Shown here: piece after piece, positions 35,315 to 44,132 of the stretch
Position numbering within the stretch: position 1 is the stretch's first letter
Layout: every line of letters begins with the position of its first letter
NCBI RefSeq assembly: GCF_007678255.1
Contig: NZ_VEED01000013.1
Span: 73,649-137,648 of the forward strand
Direction: 5' to 3'
Length of the DNA stretch: 64,000 bases
Source: Bacillus sp. X1(2014)
Lineage (GTDB): Bacteria; Bacillota; Bacilli; Bacillales_B; DSM-18226
Position numbers and translations under genes: made by a program
The notes under the pieces: generated by a model
The model's input: only the letters and a program-made list of their open reading frames with translations
Databases searched by the model: none
Told to the model about the DNA's origin: nothing

Positions 35315-35330
35315 CATTTTATACCTCAAT

Positions 35331-35363
35331 GAACCTTGTTGAATAAAGCAAGGTTCTTTTTTT
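35331..35363 (+). terminator. Terminator after the second SDR gene (2)
   Basis: GAACCTTG pairs with CAAGGTTC and runs into seven T residues. Together with the preceding hairpin it makes a tandem terminator. Confidence 0.8.
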
Positions 35364-35457
35364 ACCTAGCGGAAACTGTTAACACTAGATTAGCAGTCCA
35401 CATATCTAGGCTTAGTTTTTAAAGGTCTATTCTAAGGACAACAACCATAATCCTGGT

Positions 35458-35486
35458 TTGACAAAAGCTAATTATAGGTGTAAATT
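35458..35486 (+). promoter_or_regulatory. SigA-type promoter of the AhpD-like gene
   Basis: TTGACA, a 17-base spacer and TAAATT. Transcription would begin inside the palindrome at 35489-35519. Confidence 0.65.
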
Positions 35487-35488
35487 AA

Positions 35489-35519
35489 AGATACAGTTAA
35501 TCGACGATTAATTGTATCT
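35489..35519. promoter_or_regulatory. Long palindromic operator (possibly Rrf2)
   Basis: AGATACA-x-TTAATCG and CGATTAA-x-TGTATCT form a 31 bp near-perfect inverted repeat placed just downstream of the -10 box, where a bound repressor would block transcription. The nearby Rrf2 regulator is the obvious candidate, though unproven. Confidence 0.6.
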
Positions 35520-35540
35520 ATAATTGTAGGGGGAATGGAA

Positions 35541-35987
35541 ATGGAACTTCGTATGAATTATTATGATATAGCACCTGAAGCACTTAATATAATGATGGAA
35601 ATGGAGAAGTACACTAAAACTACTGGAATAGACCGTAAACTTCGTGAACTAATTAAAATCCGAGCTTCTCAAATTAATGGCTGTGCTTTTTGTATAAATA
35701 TGCATACTGCTGATGCTCGAAAAATGGGTGAAACGGAACAGCGTTTATACTGCGTTGGCGCATGGGAAGATTGTGACTTCTACACGGATGCTGAAAAAGC
35801 AGCATTAGAACTAACTGAACATGTGACGTTAGTACCAACTAAGCGAGTACCTGATGAGCTTTATAATCGAGTACGTGTTCACTTTAGTGAAAAGGACTAT
35901 GTAGATCTTATTATTTTGATTAATCAAATTAATAGTTGGAATCGACTCTCGATTTCAATGGGAAATTTCGCAACTGCAGCAAAATAG
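35541..35987 (+). CDS. Carboxymuconolactone-decarboxylase/AhpD-like protein
   Basis: The product is 148 aa from ATG 35541, chosen because AGGGGG is well spaced from it and too close to the ATG at 35535. The AhpD-type redox motif CAFCINMHTADARKMG (Cys-x2-Cys with the downstream His) lies at about 48-63. Such all-helical proteins act as alkyl-hydroperoxidase partners or peroxidatic enzymes. It sits opposite an Rrf2 regulator, a family that often senses thiol or redox stress. Confidence 0.9.
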   Translation: MELRMNYYDIAPEALNIMMEMEKYTKTTGIDRKLRELIKIRASQINGCAFCINMHTADARKMGETEQRLYCVGAWEDCDFYTDAEKAALELTEHVTLVPTKRVPDELYNRVRVHFSEKDYVDLIILINQINSWNRLSISMGNFATAAK

Positions 35988-36013
35988 AATTTTTATGTCT
36001 ATACATTAATCGG

Positions 36014-36040
36014 GCGCTAACCTTAAAAAGGGATTAGCGC
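36014..36040 (+). terminator. Terminator of the AhpD-like gene
   Basis: GCGCTAA pairs with TTAGCGC around a 13-base loop, 26 bp past the stop codon. Confidence 0.65.
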
Positions 36041-36203
36041 TTGATTTGTAATATAGGATTATCAAAAGATAAGTGAAATAGGTTTAGGAGGGGAAATGAA
36101 TCGGGATAGGATGTATGTTTTCGGAGCATTTTTTTTGAAATTTATCGGTAATTGGATAAAGACCCCCTTAACTTGCGGGAAAGAGGGGTAAGGGGTGTCA
36201 TGA

Positions 36204-36707
36204 TTAACTGTTGCTCTTCTCAAAATATGCCCGTGTATCTTGACGTATTTGTTTCGATAAAACAAGATCAAGCTCTTCATTCAGCCATGATAGGGTCTTT
36301 TTACGTAAAAAATTGCGCATATTTTCTTCGGCCTCAAGCATGACTAGATTAATGGTGCAAGCGGAAGTTTCGGAGCAGCAGCTGGAGTTTTCGTTATCTC
36401 GAACCAGAAGGCCATTATCTTTTATGTTTTTGCATTGAAAAATGGGCTTTTTCCCTTCTATTGCTTCAATTACATCCCAAAAAGAAATTTCATCTGGGGA
36501 CCTTGATAATCTATAGCCGCCTTTAACTCCTGGTACTGAATTTACGATACCTGCCTTGGCTAATTTGGCAAAAATTTTTGAGAGATATGTCTCTGAAATG
36601 CCTTGAAAGGCAGAAAGGTCCTTTATTCCTATACTTGAATCTGGAGGAATATCAATTAAATAAACAAGGCAATGCAGGCCATATTCAACTCCAATACTAT
36701 ACTGCAT
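36204..36707 (-). CDS. Rrf2-family regulator with cysteine cluster
   Basis: A 167-residue Rrf2 protein. The winged helix (IKDLSAFQGISETYLSKIFA, KGGYRLSR) covers residues ~1-75. The C-terminal part has Cys in FQCKN, SSCCSE and TSACTIN, the pattern used by Fe-S or thiol-sensing Rrf2 regulators such as IscR, NsrR or CymR-like proteins. The extra Cys makes the exact ligand set unclear. It is convergent with the AhpD-like gene, its probable target. Confidence 0.88.
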   Translation of the reverse strand: MQYSIGVEYGLHCLVYLIDIPPDSSIGIKDLSAFQGISETYLSKIFAKLAKAGIVNSVPGVKGGYRLSRSPDEISFWDVIEAIEGKKPIFQCKNIKDNGLLVRDNENSSCCSETSACTINLVMLEAEENMRNFLRKKTLSWLNEELDLVLSKQIRQDTRAYFEKSNS

Positions 36708-36969
36708 GAAAACACCTGCTTCCTATTGAATAAAGAGATTAATATTAATATTAGGTATCTTTAATTTTTTTGTCAAACTTGCTAATTTGTCTTCAATAAA
36801 CAAGAGGGGCTATTTCAATAGACACCTTGAATCAAAGATGAGTTAACTTTTTTGAATAAAGAAGAAACAAAATCGGTATTATTCCGTCTAAGAATTGAAG
36901 GTATTTATACATTTTAAAAGAACTTTATTATTTGTATTTGCAAGAAATTTAATACAAAGGGGAAATGAT

Positions 36970-38202
36970 ATGAGAACTTTTCAAGCAAAATTAGAGAAAT
37001 ATGCTGCTCTGGCAGTTGAAATCGGAGCAAATGTTCAAAAGGGGCAAATTTTATTTATTTCAGCTTCTATTGAAAGTTATGAGCTTGTAAAATTACTAAC
37101 AAAAAGAGCCTATGAAATCGGTGCAAGCGAAGTCATTTATGAATGGAATGATGACGCTTTAACCCGAATGAAATATGAATCGGCAGCCGATGAGGTTTTT
37201 AATGATTTCCCATCCTACCGTGTCATGCAGCGTGAAGAGCTAGCTGAAAAGAATGGTGCCTTTATCTTGATCGATTCAAGAAACCCTGATTTATTAAATG
37301 GAATTGACCCAGAGCGAATCGCTAATTTTAATAAAGCATCAGGTAAAGCCCTTACCAAGTTTCGAACCTATATGTTAAGTGATAAAATTGCCTGGACGAT
37401 TGTTGCCTATCCTAATCAGGCATGGGCCGATAAAGTGTTCCCGAATATTGATAAAATGGAACGAATCAATGCGCTATGGGATGCTATTTTTTCTGCAACC
37501 AGAATCGACCATGAGGATACAATTGGTGCATGGAAAGAACATATAGCAGCTTTAGATAGTAAAGCTAATTATTTAAATGGACGAAAATACAAATCACTAC
37601 ATTACCGTGCCCCAGGCACTGATTTAACCGTGGAACTGCCAGAAAAACATAAATGGATGAGTGCAGGAAATCATAATGAAAAAGGGACACTTTTCATAGC
37701 GAATATGCCTACAGAAGAAGTGTTCACTTCTCCTAATAAATTCGGGGTAAACGGCGTCGTTACAAGTACAAAACCGTTAAGTTACTCAGGAAACCTTATC
37801 GAAAACTTTACCTTAACATTTAAAGAAGGTAAAATCGTAGATTTCATCTGTGAAAACGGGTATGACACTCTTAAACAATTAATTGAAACAGATGATGGCA
37901 GCAGGTATCTTGGGGAAATAGCTCTCGTTCCGCATCAGTCGCCTATTTCAGAATCAAATACCATTTTTTATAACACGCTTTTCGACGAAAATGCGTCAAA
38001 TCACTTAGCAATTGGCGAAGGATTTCCGTTTTGTTTAGACGAAGGAAAAACGATGTCTAAAGAAGAACTTGCGAAAGTCGGTTTGAATGAAAGTATGACA
38101 CACGTAGATTTTATGATTGGCTCTCGTGAAATGGATATTGATGGAATGCTTCCAGACGGAAGGATCGAACCCATTTTCCGAAATGGGAACTGGGCATTTT
38201 AA
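36970..38202 (+). CDS. M29-family aminopeptidase (AmpS/PepS type)
   Basis: From ATG 36970 (AAAGGGGAAATG upstream) the product is 410 aa, the usual AmpS length. It begins FQAKLEKYAALAVEIGANVQ and carries conserved blocks with metal ligands: NMPTEEVFTSP (~255-265), HQSPISESNTIFYNTLFDEN (~322-341) and the late THVDFMIGS (~378-386). Expected to be a cytosolic, dimetal-dependent enzyme removing N-terminal residues from peptides. It stands alone with its own terminator. Confidence 0.93.
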   Translation: MRTFQAKLEKYAALAVEIGANVQKGQILFISASIESYELVKLLTKRAYEIGASEVIYEWNDDALTRMKYESAADEVFNDFPSYRVMQREELAEKNGAFILIDSRNPDLLNGIDPERIANFNKASGKALTKFRTYMLSDKIAWTIVAYPNQAWADKVFPNIDKMERINALWDAIFSATRIDHEDTIGAWKEHIAALDSKANYLNGRKYKSLHYRAPGTDLTVELPEKHKWMSAGNHNEKGTLFIANMPTEEVFTSPNKFGVNGVVTSTKPLSYSGNLIENFTLTFKEGKIVDFICENGYDTLKQLIETDDGSRYLGEIALVPHQSPISESNTIFYNTLFDENASNHLAIGEGFPFCLDEGKTMSKEELAKVGLNESMTHVDFMIGSREMDIDGMLPDGRIEPIFRNGNWAF

Positions 38203-38216
38203 TTACATCGAAATAG

Positions 38217-38277
38217 GTGCCTGACCCCTGATGCGTTAAAGCTTTAACACGCTGGGGGTCAGGCACCACTTTTTTTT
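38217..38277 (+). terminator. Terminator of the aminopeptidase gene
   Basis: GTGCCTGACCCC pairs with GGGGTCAGGCAC, with a nested palindrome (GTTAAAGCTTTAAC) in the centre and a T8 tract. Related GTGCCTGACCCC hairpins are frequent in Bacillus genomes. Confidence 0.85.
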
Positions 38278-38344
38278 GTCATAATAAATTTTTTACCAAT
38301 AAAAAACAAAAGTCGGCCGTCTACTATATGAAAGGAGGCCAAAG

Positions 38345-38854
38345 ATGAATCAAACTAGTTTGCATCAATTAAAGACCCCGGTGGATCCCCGGGATGAATT
38401 TAAACAATTATATATTGACCATAAAAAGCATGTTTTTGCGATGGCATTATCGATTTTAAGAGATTTTGAATTGGCCGAGGATGTACTGCAAGAAGTGTAT
38501 ATCAAACTTTACCAGCATTCAAAGTATAATCAAGTGACTAATGTCAGAGCATGGCTGATTCGGGTCACGCGCAACACGGCCCTCGACCTTTACCGGAAAA
38601 AAAAGCGCGAATTGACCGGGTTTGATGACCAATATTTTGAACGCCTGGAGTACATATCTGAGGACCCTGTCGACAAAATCGTGTTATCCAAATACCTTGC
38701 ACTCCTGGATAGTGGAGAGCGGCAGATCGTCATCATGAAGGATATCTCGGGGCTAAAGCATAAAGAAATCGCCAAAATCATGGAGATGCCTTTGGGAACC
38801 GTTCTCTGGAAATATCGAATGGCCTTGAAAAAACTAAAAAAAGGTCTGGAGTAA
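38345..38854 (+). CDS. ECF-type RNA polymerase sigma factor
   Basis: A 169-residue sigma-70 family protein with region 2 at about 20-95 (AMALSILRDFELAEDVLQEV, then RAWLIRVTRNTALDLYRKKK) and region 4 at about 112-165 (SGERQIVIMKDISGLKHKEI, PLGTVLWKYRMALKKL). GGAGG precedes the ATG. The next gene, 15 bp on, encodes a membrane protein of the kind that often acts as the anti-sigma partner. The inducing stress cannot be read. Confidence 0.92.
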   Translation: MNQTSLHQLKTPVDPRDEFKQLYIDHKKHVFAMALSILRDFELAEDVLQEVYIKLYQHSKYNQVTNVRAWLIRVTRNTALDLYRKKKRELTGFDDQYFERLEYISEDPVDKIVLSKYLALLDSGERQIVIMKDISGLKHKEIAKIMEMPLGTVLWKYRMALKKLKKGLE

Positions 38855-38869
38855 GGAGGGGATTTTTGG

Positions 38870-39961
38870 ATGGAAAATGGAAAAATCATAAAGCATTTAG
38901 ACACTGCGTTGGAAAAGCAGGTCCCGGATGGATGGGAAGAGTTGAATAAAAAAATCGACCAGTTAGGAGACAATCCTATGACCATAAGAGAGAAAAAATC
39001 TTTTCCAAGAAGGATATTACTTACAGCTGCAGCCTGTTTGATCGCGGCATCTTCCCTGACTTTTTCACCAGTAAGAGCGGCGATCCAAAACGTTTACGAT
39101 AAAATTTTCTCTAGCGAGCATATCGATGATAGTGGATTAAAATCCGCCCTTACAAATGGAATGGGCCAAGAAATCAACAAAACCTACTATGATAAAGATC
39201 ACGATATTACCGTTCATTTTAATAGTATCCTGATGGATGACAAGGAAGCCAAGCTTTTGGTTACCTATGAAAGCAAGAAAACTAATTTGAAAAACTATTA
39301 CCTTGATATGTTTGAAGGCTATACTTCCATGAACATAGTGTTAGACAATAAGGTAAAGAAATTGAAAAATATTGGCTGGGGCAGCCGTTATTACGATAAG
39401 AAGGCGAACAAAGTAGCAGAAGCGCTCTCGTTCGAATCCATCAGCACGTTCCAAGGGGATGAAGTCCATTTAAAATTGAAAGACTTGACCTTTGATGGAA
39501 AAAATGGGGCAAGCCGAGTGGAAACCGTTTGGCCTCTTGATTTCAAGCTCTCGAAAGAAGCGGTTGGTGGTCGCGAAACCTTTGAAGTGAGTAAAGAATT
39601 TACATTTAAAAATGAAACCTATCATGTAAAGCAAGTGGAATTTTCGCCACTTGAAACAAGAGTGGTCGTTACTGGCACGGACATTAAACCGCATTTCGAA
39701 AACGGTGTCGACTACGATGTGTTCAGCAAACTCCAGCTGCAACTCTTAAATGCCAGAAAAATTGATAAAGAAAAAGGGTATACGGTCGATTACAAAAAGT
39801 CGGGTGTATTCTTGAGTTCGGCCGGCCAAATGGCCGACCCAATCTTCAGCAAGGCGGAAGCAGACGGACCGCGTGATCAATACGTTCTTTACTTCGCTCC
39901 AGTCAAAGACCGCCAAAACTGTGTCCTTCAAGTGGGCGATTTAAAAATTAATTTAAGATAA
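38870..39961 (+). CDS. DUF4179 membrane protein, likely anti-sigma factor
   Basis: A 363-residue protein with a short cytosolic N-terminus (~45 residues, ALEKQVPDGWEELNKKID), one membrane helix (~48-68, RRILLTAAACLIAASSLTF) and a large extracellular part of two beta-rich domains (DUF4179/DUF5643 layout). The N-terminus would hold the sigma factor at the membrane until a signal reaches the outer domain. AAGGAGGGG precedes the ATG. The pairing with the sigma gene is the main evidence for function. Confidence 0.85.
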   Translation: MENGKIIKHLDTALEKQVPDGWEELNKKIDQLGDNPMTIREKKSFPRRILLTAAACLIAASSLTFSPVRAAIQNVYDKIFSSEHIDDSGLKSALTNGMGQEINKTYYDKDHDITVHFNSILMDDKEAKLLVTYESKKTNLKNYYLDMFEGYTSMNIVLDNKVKKLKNIGWGSRYYDKKANKVAEALSFESISTFQGDEVHLKLKDLTFDGKNGASRVETVWPLDFKLSKEAVGGRETFEVSKEFTFKNETYHVKQVEFSPLETRVVVTGTDIKPHFENGVDYDVFSKLQLQLLNARKIDKEKGYTVDYKKSGVFLSSAGQMADPIFSKAEADGPRDQYVLYFAPVKDRQNCVLQVGDLKINLR

Positions 39962-39967
39962 AATGGG

Positions 39968-40002
39968 AAGCTGTCTCACAGTATTTGGGGGCAGCTTTTT
40001 TT
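39968..40002 (+). terminator. Terminator of the sigma/anti-sigma operon
   Basis: AAGCTG pairs with CAGCTT, then T7. The stem is short but directly follows the stop. Confidence 0.7.
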
Positions 40003-40119
40003 GATAATTACCCTTTTTGCCGAACTTTACTATTTCCGTTGCCGCTTCCGTAGTTAAACCTTTACCCTCATGCATAACTATTTCTATGTCAGTAAAAAAT
40101 ACGGAAGAGGTGAGAACAA

Positions 40120-41124
40120 ATGAAAATTGATAATTTAAAACTTACATCTTCCGAAATAGGAACACTATGGGGGGAGTATGTAAACGGAACTATGGCCGAG
40201 ATAGTAAATAAGTATATGATTTCTATTTTGGAAGACGAATCAATAAAAAAAGTTTTCGAAATAGCCATTGAGATATGGGAAAGGCAAAAGAAGCAGCTTG
40301 TTTCCTTCATTGAGAAAGAGGGCTTTCCAGTACCCATTGGATTTACTGAGTCCGACCTTAATAAAGGTGCAGAGAGATTGTTTTCTGACACATTCTGCTT
40401 GAATTATTTACATATTATGACTTTACATGGTTTGTTGGGCCATACAACTGCTTTATGTGTTTCTGTCAGAAAGGACCTACGGGAATTTTACAGTTCATGT
40501 GATAATGATGCAAAAAGTATGTACGATTTAACCATTGAGTTATTGCTTAAAAAAGGAAAATTCCAAAGAGATCCCTATTTTTATCCTAACGAGGGACCTG
40601 AATTTATTTCTACCAATGATTTTACTGATGGATTCTTCGGAAAAGGGAGACTTTTATCTGCTACAGAAATAATCAGTATTTCTCTTAACATTAAAAAGAG
40701 CATTATGGCAAAAACTCTTTCCATTGGATTCAGTCAAGTCACTGAATCGAAAGAAATAAGAAAGTTCTTTGAGGAATTAGAAAAAAAGGCAGATGAAAAC
40801 ATACAAGCCCTTACAAAAATTTTGCACAAGGATAATTTGCCAGTTCCAATGTCGTGGGAATCAGAGGTTACAACCTCCAAAGACTCTCCTTTTTCAGATA
40901 AATTAATGTTGTATCATATGGGTTTCTTGGCTCAAACTGCACAAGTATATTACGGGACAGGTCTAGCAGGAGCTATGCGAACCGACCTAGCTGTCGTTTA
41001 TGAAAAAACAATTCTAAAAACATTAGCAATGACAAAAAAATGGTTCGATATTATGGTGAAAAACAAGTGGTTAGAACAGCCGCCACTTGCTCCCAATAGG
41101 AAAGAACTTGCACAAGATAAATAA
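40120..41124 (+). CDS. DUF3231 protein
   Basis: A 334-residue, mostly helical soluble protein. It contains two similar halves, each starting with a motif like SSEIGTLWGEY (residues 8-18) or LSATEIISISLNIKKS (~180) and ending with an SDKLMLYHMGFLAQ-type helix. The layout matches DUF3231, a ferritin-like duplicated domain seen in spore-forming bacilli. AGAGGTGAG precedes the ATG. A second member lies at 42705-43712. Function unknown. Confidence 0.85.
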   Translation: MKIDNLKLTSSEIGTLWGEYVNGTMAEIVNKYMISILEDESIKKVFEIAIEIWERQKKQLVSFIEKEGFPVPIGFTESDLNKGAERLFSDTFCLNYLHIMTLHGLLGHTTALCVSVRKDLREFYSSCDNDAKSMYDLTIELLLKKGKFQRDPYFYPNEGPEFISTNDFTDGFFGKGRLLSATEIISISLNIKKSIMAKTLSIGFSQVTESKEIRKFFEELEKKADENIQALTKILHKDNLPVPMSWESEVTTSKDSPFSDKLMLYHMGFLAQTAQVYYGTGLAGAMRTDLAVVYEKTILKTLAMTKKWFDIMVKNKWLEQPPLAPNRKELAQDK

Positions 41125-41125
41125 G

Positions 41126-41160
41126 ATATCCTCCCCTCATTTGTGAGGGGTATATTTTTT
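41126..41160 (+). terminator. Terminator of the DUF3231 gene
   Basis: ATATCCTCCCCTCA pairs with TGAGGGGTATAT, then T6. Confidence 0.8.
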
Positions 41161-41191
41161 TAAAACTATGTTTTAAGGAGATGTTATAAAA

Positions 41192-41755
41192 ATGGCATTT
41201 GAGGAAGGACTCGCCCGATCAGAAAAAGCTTATAACCAGTTCACTGAGGTAAGTTCTTTATTTGCTAAAATAGTGAAAGAAGATTTTCTCTCAACATGGC
41301 AATGGTGGTTTGGACTGGCCCTATTTATTGTACCATGGATTGTTTGGATTATATTTAGGAAAAAAGATAGTACAGGACGCCTTCTTTTAGCAGGCTTAAT
41401 GACCATCATATTATCACTTACAATAGATCTTGCTGCCTTATCTCTAGGGTTGTGGTCTTACCCAATGGTGATTATTCCTCTAGCCCCCTTTCTTTTTTTA
41501 CCTTATCACTTCTCTTTAGCACCAGTTGGGGTCATGCTCGCTCTACAAATAAAGCCAAAAATGAATAGCTTGTTAAAAGGAGTCATATTCGCTGCAATTG
41601 CTGCCTTTGGAGGAATGAATTTCTTTGATGCAATCGACTTTTATGACGCTAAAAATTGGTCCACTCTATATGATTTTATTATTTTCTTTACTCTTTACTA
41701 TGTCGCTTATGCGGTTACAAGGATTGAGACCTATTCTAAATTAGATAAGGGATAA
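41192..41755 (+). CDS. CBO0543-family membrane protein
   Basis: A 187-residue protein with a ~35-residue soluble N-terminus and five predicted membrane segments from about residue 40 to 172. The composition and the LPYHFSLAPVGVML stretch match the small CBO0543 family of Bacillus and Clostridium. No function is known to me. AAGGAGATG lies just upstream of the start. Confidence 0.7.
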   Translation: MAFEEGLARSEKAYNQFTEVSSLFAKIVKEDFLSTWQWWFGLALFIVPWIVWIIFRKKDSTGRLLLAGLMTIILSLTIDLAALSLGLWSYPMVIIPLAPFLFLPYHFSLAPVGVMLALQIKPKMNSLLKGVIFAAIAAFGGMNFFDAIDFYDAKNWSTLYDFIIFFTLYYVAYAVTRIETYSKLDKG

Positions 41756-41854
41756 ACTATACTTGTAACGACATAAAGGCGTTAATGAATTAAGGGGTCT
41801 TAGTTTAAGAAGCATGGTGAGCTTTTCTGGCTTATAACTAAATACTCTATTGTT

Positions 41855-41879
41855 AGAAGCAGATATTTTGCTTCTTTTT
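41855..41879 (+). terminator. Terminator of the CBO0543 gene
   Basis: AGAAGCA pairs with TGCTTCT and is followed by TTTT, about 100 bp after the stop codon. Confidence 0.65.
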
Positions 41880-41970
41880 AGTTTCTTTTAAAATTTTCCT
41901 CTTATTTACTCTGTGAAGTTCTGTTTTTTATATCAAATGAATATAATGACAAAGTTAAACTTGTCCAGAG

Positions 41971-42639
41971 GTGAATAGTTTGGAGATGTTTGGTTTGTCA
42001 TTTGCGGTACTCTTTAAGGTTATATTAATCAATATTGTATTAAGTGGAGATAACGCAGTTGTAATCGCAATGGCATCGCGTAATGTCCCAAAGAAGCAGC
42101 AAAAGAAAGCAATCTTTTGGGGAACATTTGGAGCGATTATTTTACGATTACTATTTGCAGTAGTCATAGTTTATCTGCTAGGCGTACCTTTCGTAACTTT
42201 TATAGGCGGTCTTCTCCTAGTGTACATTGCCATTAAACTATTAATTGGTGGTGAGGAGGAACATCTGAAAGAAGGAGGGGCAAGTTTATTTTCAGCTGTC
42301 AAAACAATCATCATTGCCGATGCAGTCATGTCCCTTGATAATGTACTAGCTATTGCTGGGGCTGTTGAAGGAAATTTGGCCGGTATTGTGATCGGTGTGA
42401 TTGTTAGTATTCCGATTGTTGTTTTTGGAAGCCAGTTAATACTAAAAGCAATGGAGAAGTACCCGTTTATATCTTATGCTGGGGCAGGAATCTTATCTTG
42501 GACAGCAGGTGAAATGATTCTCGGGGAACCAAAATTTGAACCTTTTCTCACTCATGATTTACATTTATTAATTCCTACGGCAATTACTGTTTTTGTTATT
42601 GGATTTGGATTTTTAATTTCAAGGAAAAAAGTAATATAA
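41971..42639 (+). CDS. TerC-family membrane protein (YjbE type)
   Basis: A 222-residue protein with about seven membrane helices. The TerC signature is clear: INIVLSGDNAVVIAMA (residues 20-35) in the first helix and DAVMSLDNVLAIAGA in the second half, with the acidic pairs that bind metal. Homologues help load or export manganese. The start is either GTG 41971 or TTG 41980; AGAGGTG suits the latter better. I could not confirm a manganese riboswitch in the leader. Confidence 0.9.
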   Translation: MNSLEMFGLSFAVLFKVILINIVLSGDNAVVIAMASRNVPKKQQKKAIFWGTFGAIILRLLFAVVIVYLLGVPFVTFIGGLLLVYIAIKLLIGGEEEHLKEGGASLFSAVKTIIIADAVMSLDNVLAIAGAVEGNLAGIVIGVIVSIPIVVFGSQLILKAMEKYPFISYAGAGILSWTAGEMILGEPKFEPFLTHDLHLLIPTAITVFVIGFGFLISRKKVI

Positions 42640-42644
42640 AAGAG

Positions 42645-42677
42645 AAAGGGGCGATGCATAAATTTGCATCGCTCTTT
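42645..42677. terminator. Bidirectional terminator, terC and DUF3231 genes
   Basis: AAAGGGGCGATGCA pairs with TGCATCGCTCTTT around a short loop between convergent genes. Confidence 0.8.
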
Positions 42678-42704
42678 ACTGATTTGGCACAATATATTTT
42701 TACT

Positions 42705-43712
42705 TCATGAATTATTAATGATTTGATTTCTGTCTTCTGTTTGAGGAGGTTCCTCAAACCATTTATGCTTGATCATAATTTCAATCCCTTCTTGACCATA
42801 AAAATAGATATCTTTGGCTAAGAGGGCTAATTTTAAGGAAATATCATTTCTTAATGTGAAAAATGTACCAAAGCTATTTCCAACGATGCAAAATCCATTT
42901 AGAAAGGTGATACAATGCATCATTAGTTTGTCTGAAAATGGGGCAATAGTGGAAGTAGTTACCGTACCCCCAGAATGGGCGGAGACTTGTATATCATTTT
43001 CCAAAAGAATTTCTTGGAATATTTTGATTTGTTTCTTTGCAAGCTCTTTCCCTTTTTCAAAATATTTTCTAACTTCTTTGTTTTGTGCGCATTGAGCAAA
43101 TCCTGTAATAAGCTGCATTCCAATATTATTAGTCTCTATTCCATGATGAAGAATACCAAGTTCAATGTCGTTTAATGCCCGTTTCGAATTAAATGGGTGA
43201 AAACCGTGCATATAATCTTTACTTTTAATAAACTCTGTTGTTTTTGGCATCGTCACTTTTGGTGGAAGGGTTAAGATTCCTTTTTCCAGTAAATATAGGG
43301 TGGCTAACTTATAAATTTTGTGGGTAACAGTGGTAAGTCCTTCATATACCTGTATCACATCATCGTTATATGCCATATTCATGTTAATGGTGTACATACC
43401 CATGCTTACCTCTTTTAATACTCGTATAAACATCACGTCAAATCCATTGTCAAATAATTTGGGCGCTTCTAAATTCACATCTTCTTTTCTAAAACCAATA
43501 GGGATAACGACCCCTTGATGGCTAAATATTTTCTCAATTTCTATAACATAATAATTTAACTCCTGCCATAAGCCCCCTAAGATATTCCTGGCTTCCTCAT
43601 CATCCGCTTTTTTCATAAAATATTCTAAAACTCTCATAATAAGAGTTTTTTCTTGGTATGTAAGCCAAAGGGTTCCTACCTCTGATGAGCTTATCGGATT
43701 TGTTAAAATCAA
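42705..43712 (-). CDS. DUF3231 protein (second copy)
   Basis: I place the start at TTG 43712, giving 335 aa with GGTGGG just upstream. The frame is open further to 43922, but that part is translated intergenic repeat. The result aligns end to end with the 334-residue protein at 40120 (SSEVGTLWLTY against SSEIGTLWGEY; PFSDKLM; HKWFEEPP against NKWLEQPP). The two are distant paralogues, roughly a third identical by eye. Soluble, helical, function unknown. Confidence 0.83.
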   Translation of the reverse strand: MILTNPISSSEVGTLWLTYQEKTLIMRVLEYFMKKADDEEARNILGGLWQELNYYVIEIEKIFSHQGVVIPIGFRKEDVNLEAPKLFDNGFDVMFIRVLKEVSMGMYTINMNMAYNDDVIQVYEGLTTVTHKIYKLATLYLLEKGILTLPPKVTMPKTTEFIKSKDYMHGFHPFNSKRALNDIELGILHHGIETNNIGMQLITGFAQCAQNKEVRKYFEKGKELAKKQIKIFQEILLENDIQVSAHSGGTVTTSTIAPFSDKLMMHCITFLNGFCIVGNSFGTFFTLRNDISLKLALLAKDIYFYGQEGIEIMIKHKWFEEPPQTEDRNQIINNS

Positions 43713-44132
43713 AAGGATCCCACCTTCAAATAATTTAAATAAATTATTCCCAAGTCTGTTGCTAATCATTCGATAATCAGTTACTTCGAAACAAAATAGC
43801 AAAAGTAAAATAAGCGGAGATTTTCCGGTTAAATGCAGAATGGAGGGCATTTCGCGGTAAATAAGCGGAGATTTTCCGCTTATGCAAAGAAAAATCTCCC
43901 ATTTTCGAATTTTTCGAGTCAATAGGCGGAATCTCTCCGTCTATTCAAGCCTTTTTTAATAATAATTATGAATTAGGCGGAATTTTTCCGTTTATTTTCA
44001 GCTCGGGTACTTAACCTGATCCCCCAACCGATAAGTGCGGACCCTCTGATCCCGCGGGGTAACTAGCTGGAAGGAAAGCATTAGTTAATGAGAATCCCCA
44101 GTTCATATCAGGGCACCTTATAAGTAGGAGGG
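43713..44132. other. Intergenic region with repeat copy 2
   Basis: About 420 bp between divergent genes, more than half of it the palindrome-rich repeat. The remaining ~100 bp before the propeller gene should hold its promoter; I see no clear consensus boxes. Confidence 0.5.
43797..44026 (-). repeat. Palindrome-rich dispersed intergenic repeat, copy 2
   Basis: On the minus strand this runs block for block like 12341-12573, e.g. AATAGACGGAGAGATTCCGC, CTTTGCATAAGCGGAAAATC and GGAAAATCTCCGCTTATTTT. Each block can fold on itself. It artificially extends the open frame of the DUF3231 gene beside it. Confidence 0.8.

Noticed and set aside
41761..41970. yybP-ykoY manganese riboswitch before the TerC gene
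   Set aside because: TerC genes often have one, but I could not find its conserved loops here. The only clear structure is the terminator of the upstream gene.
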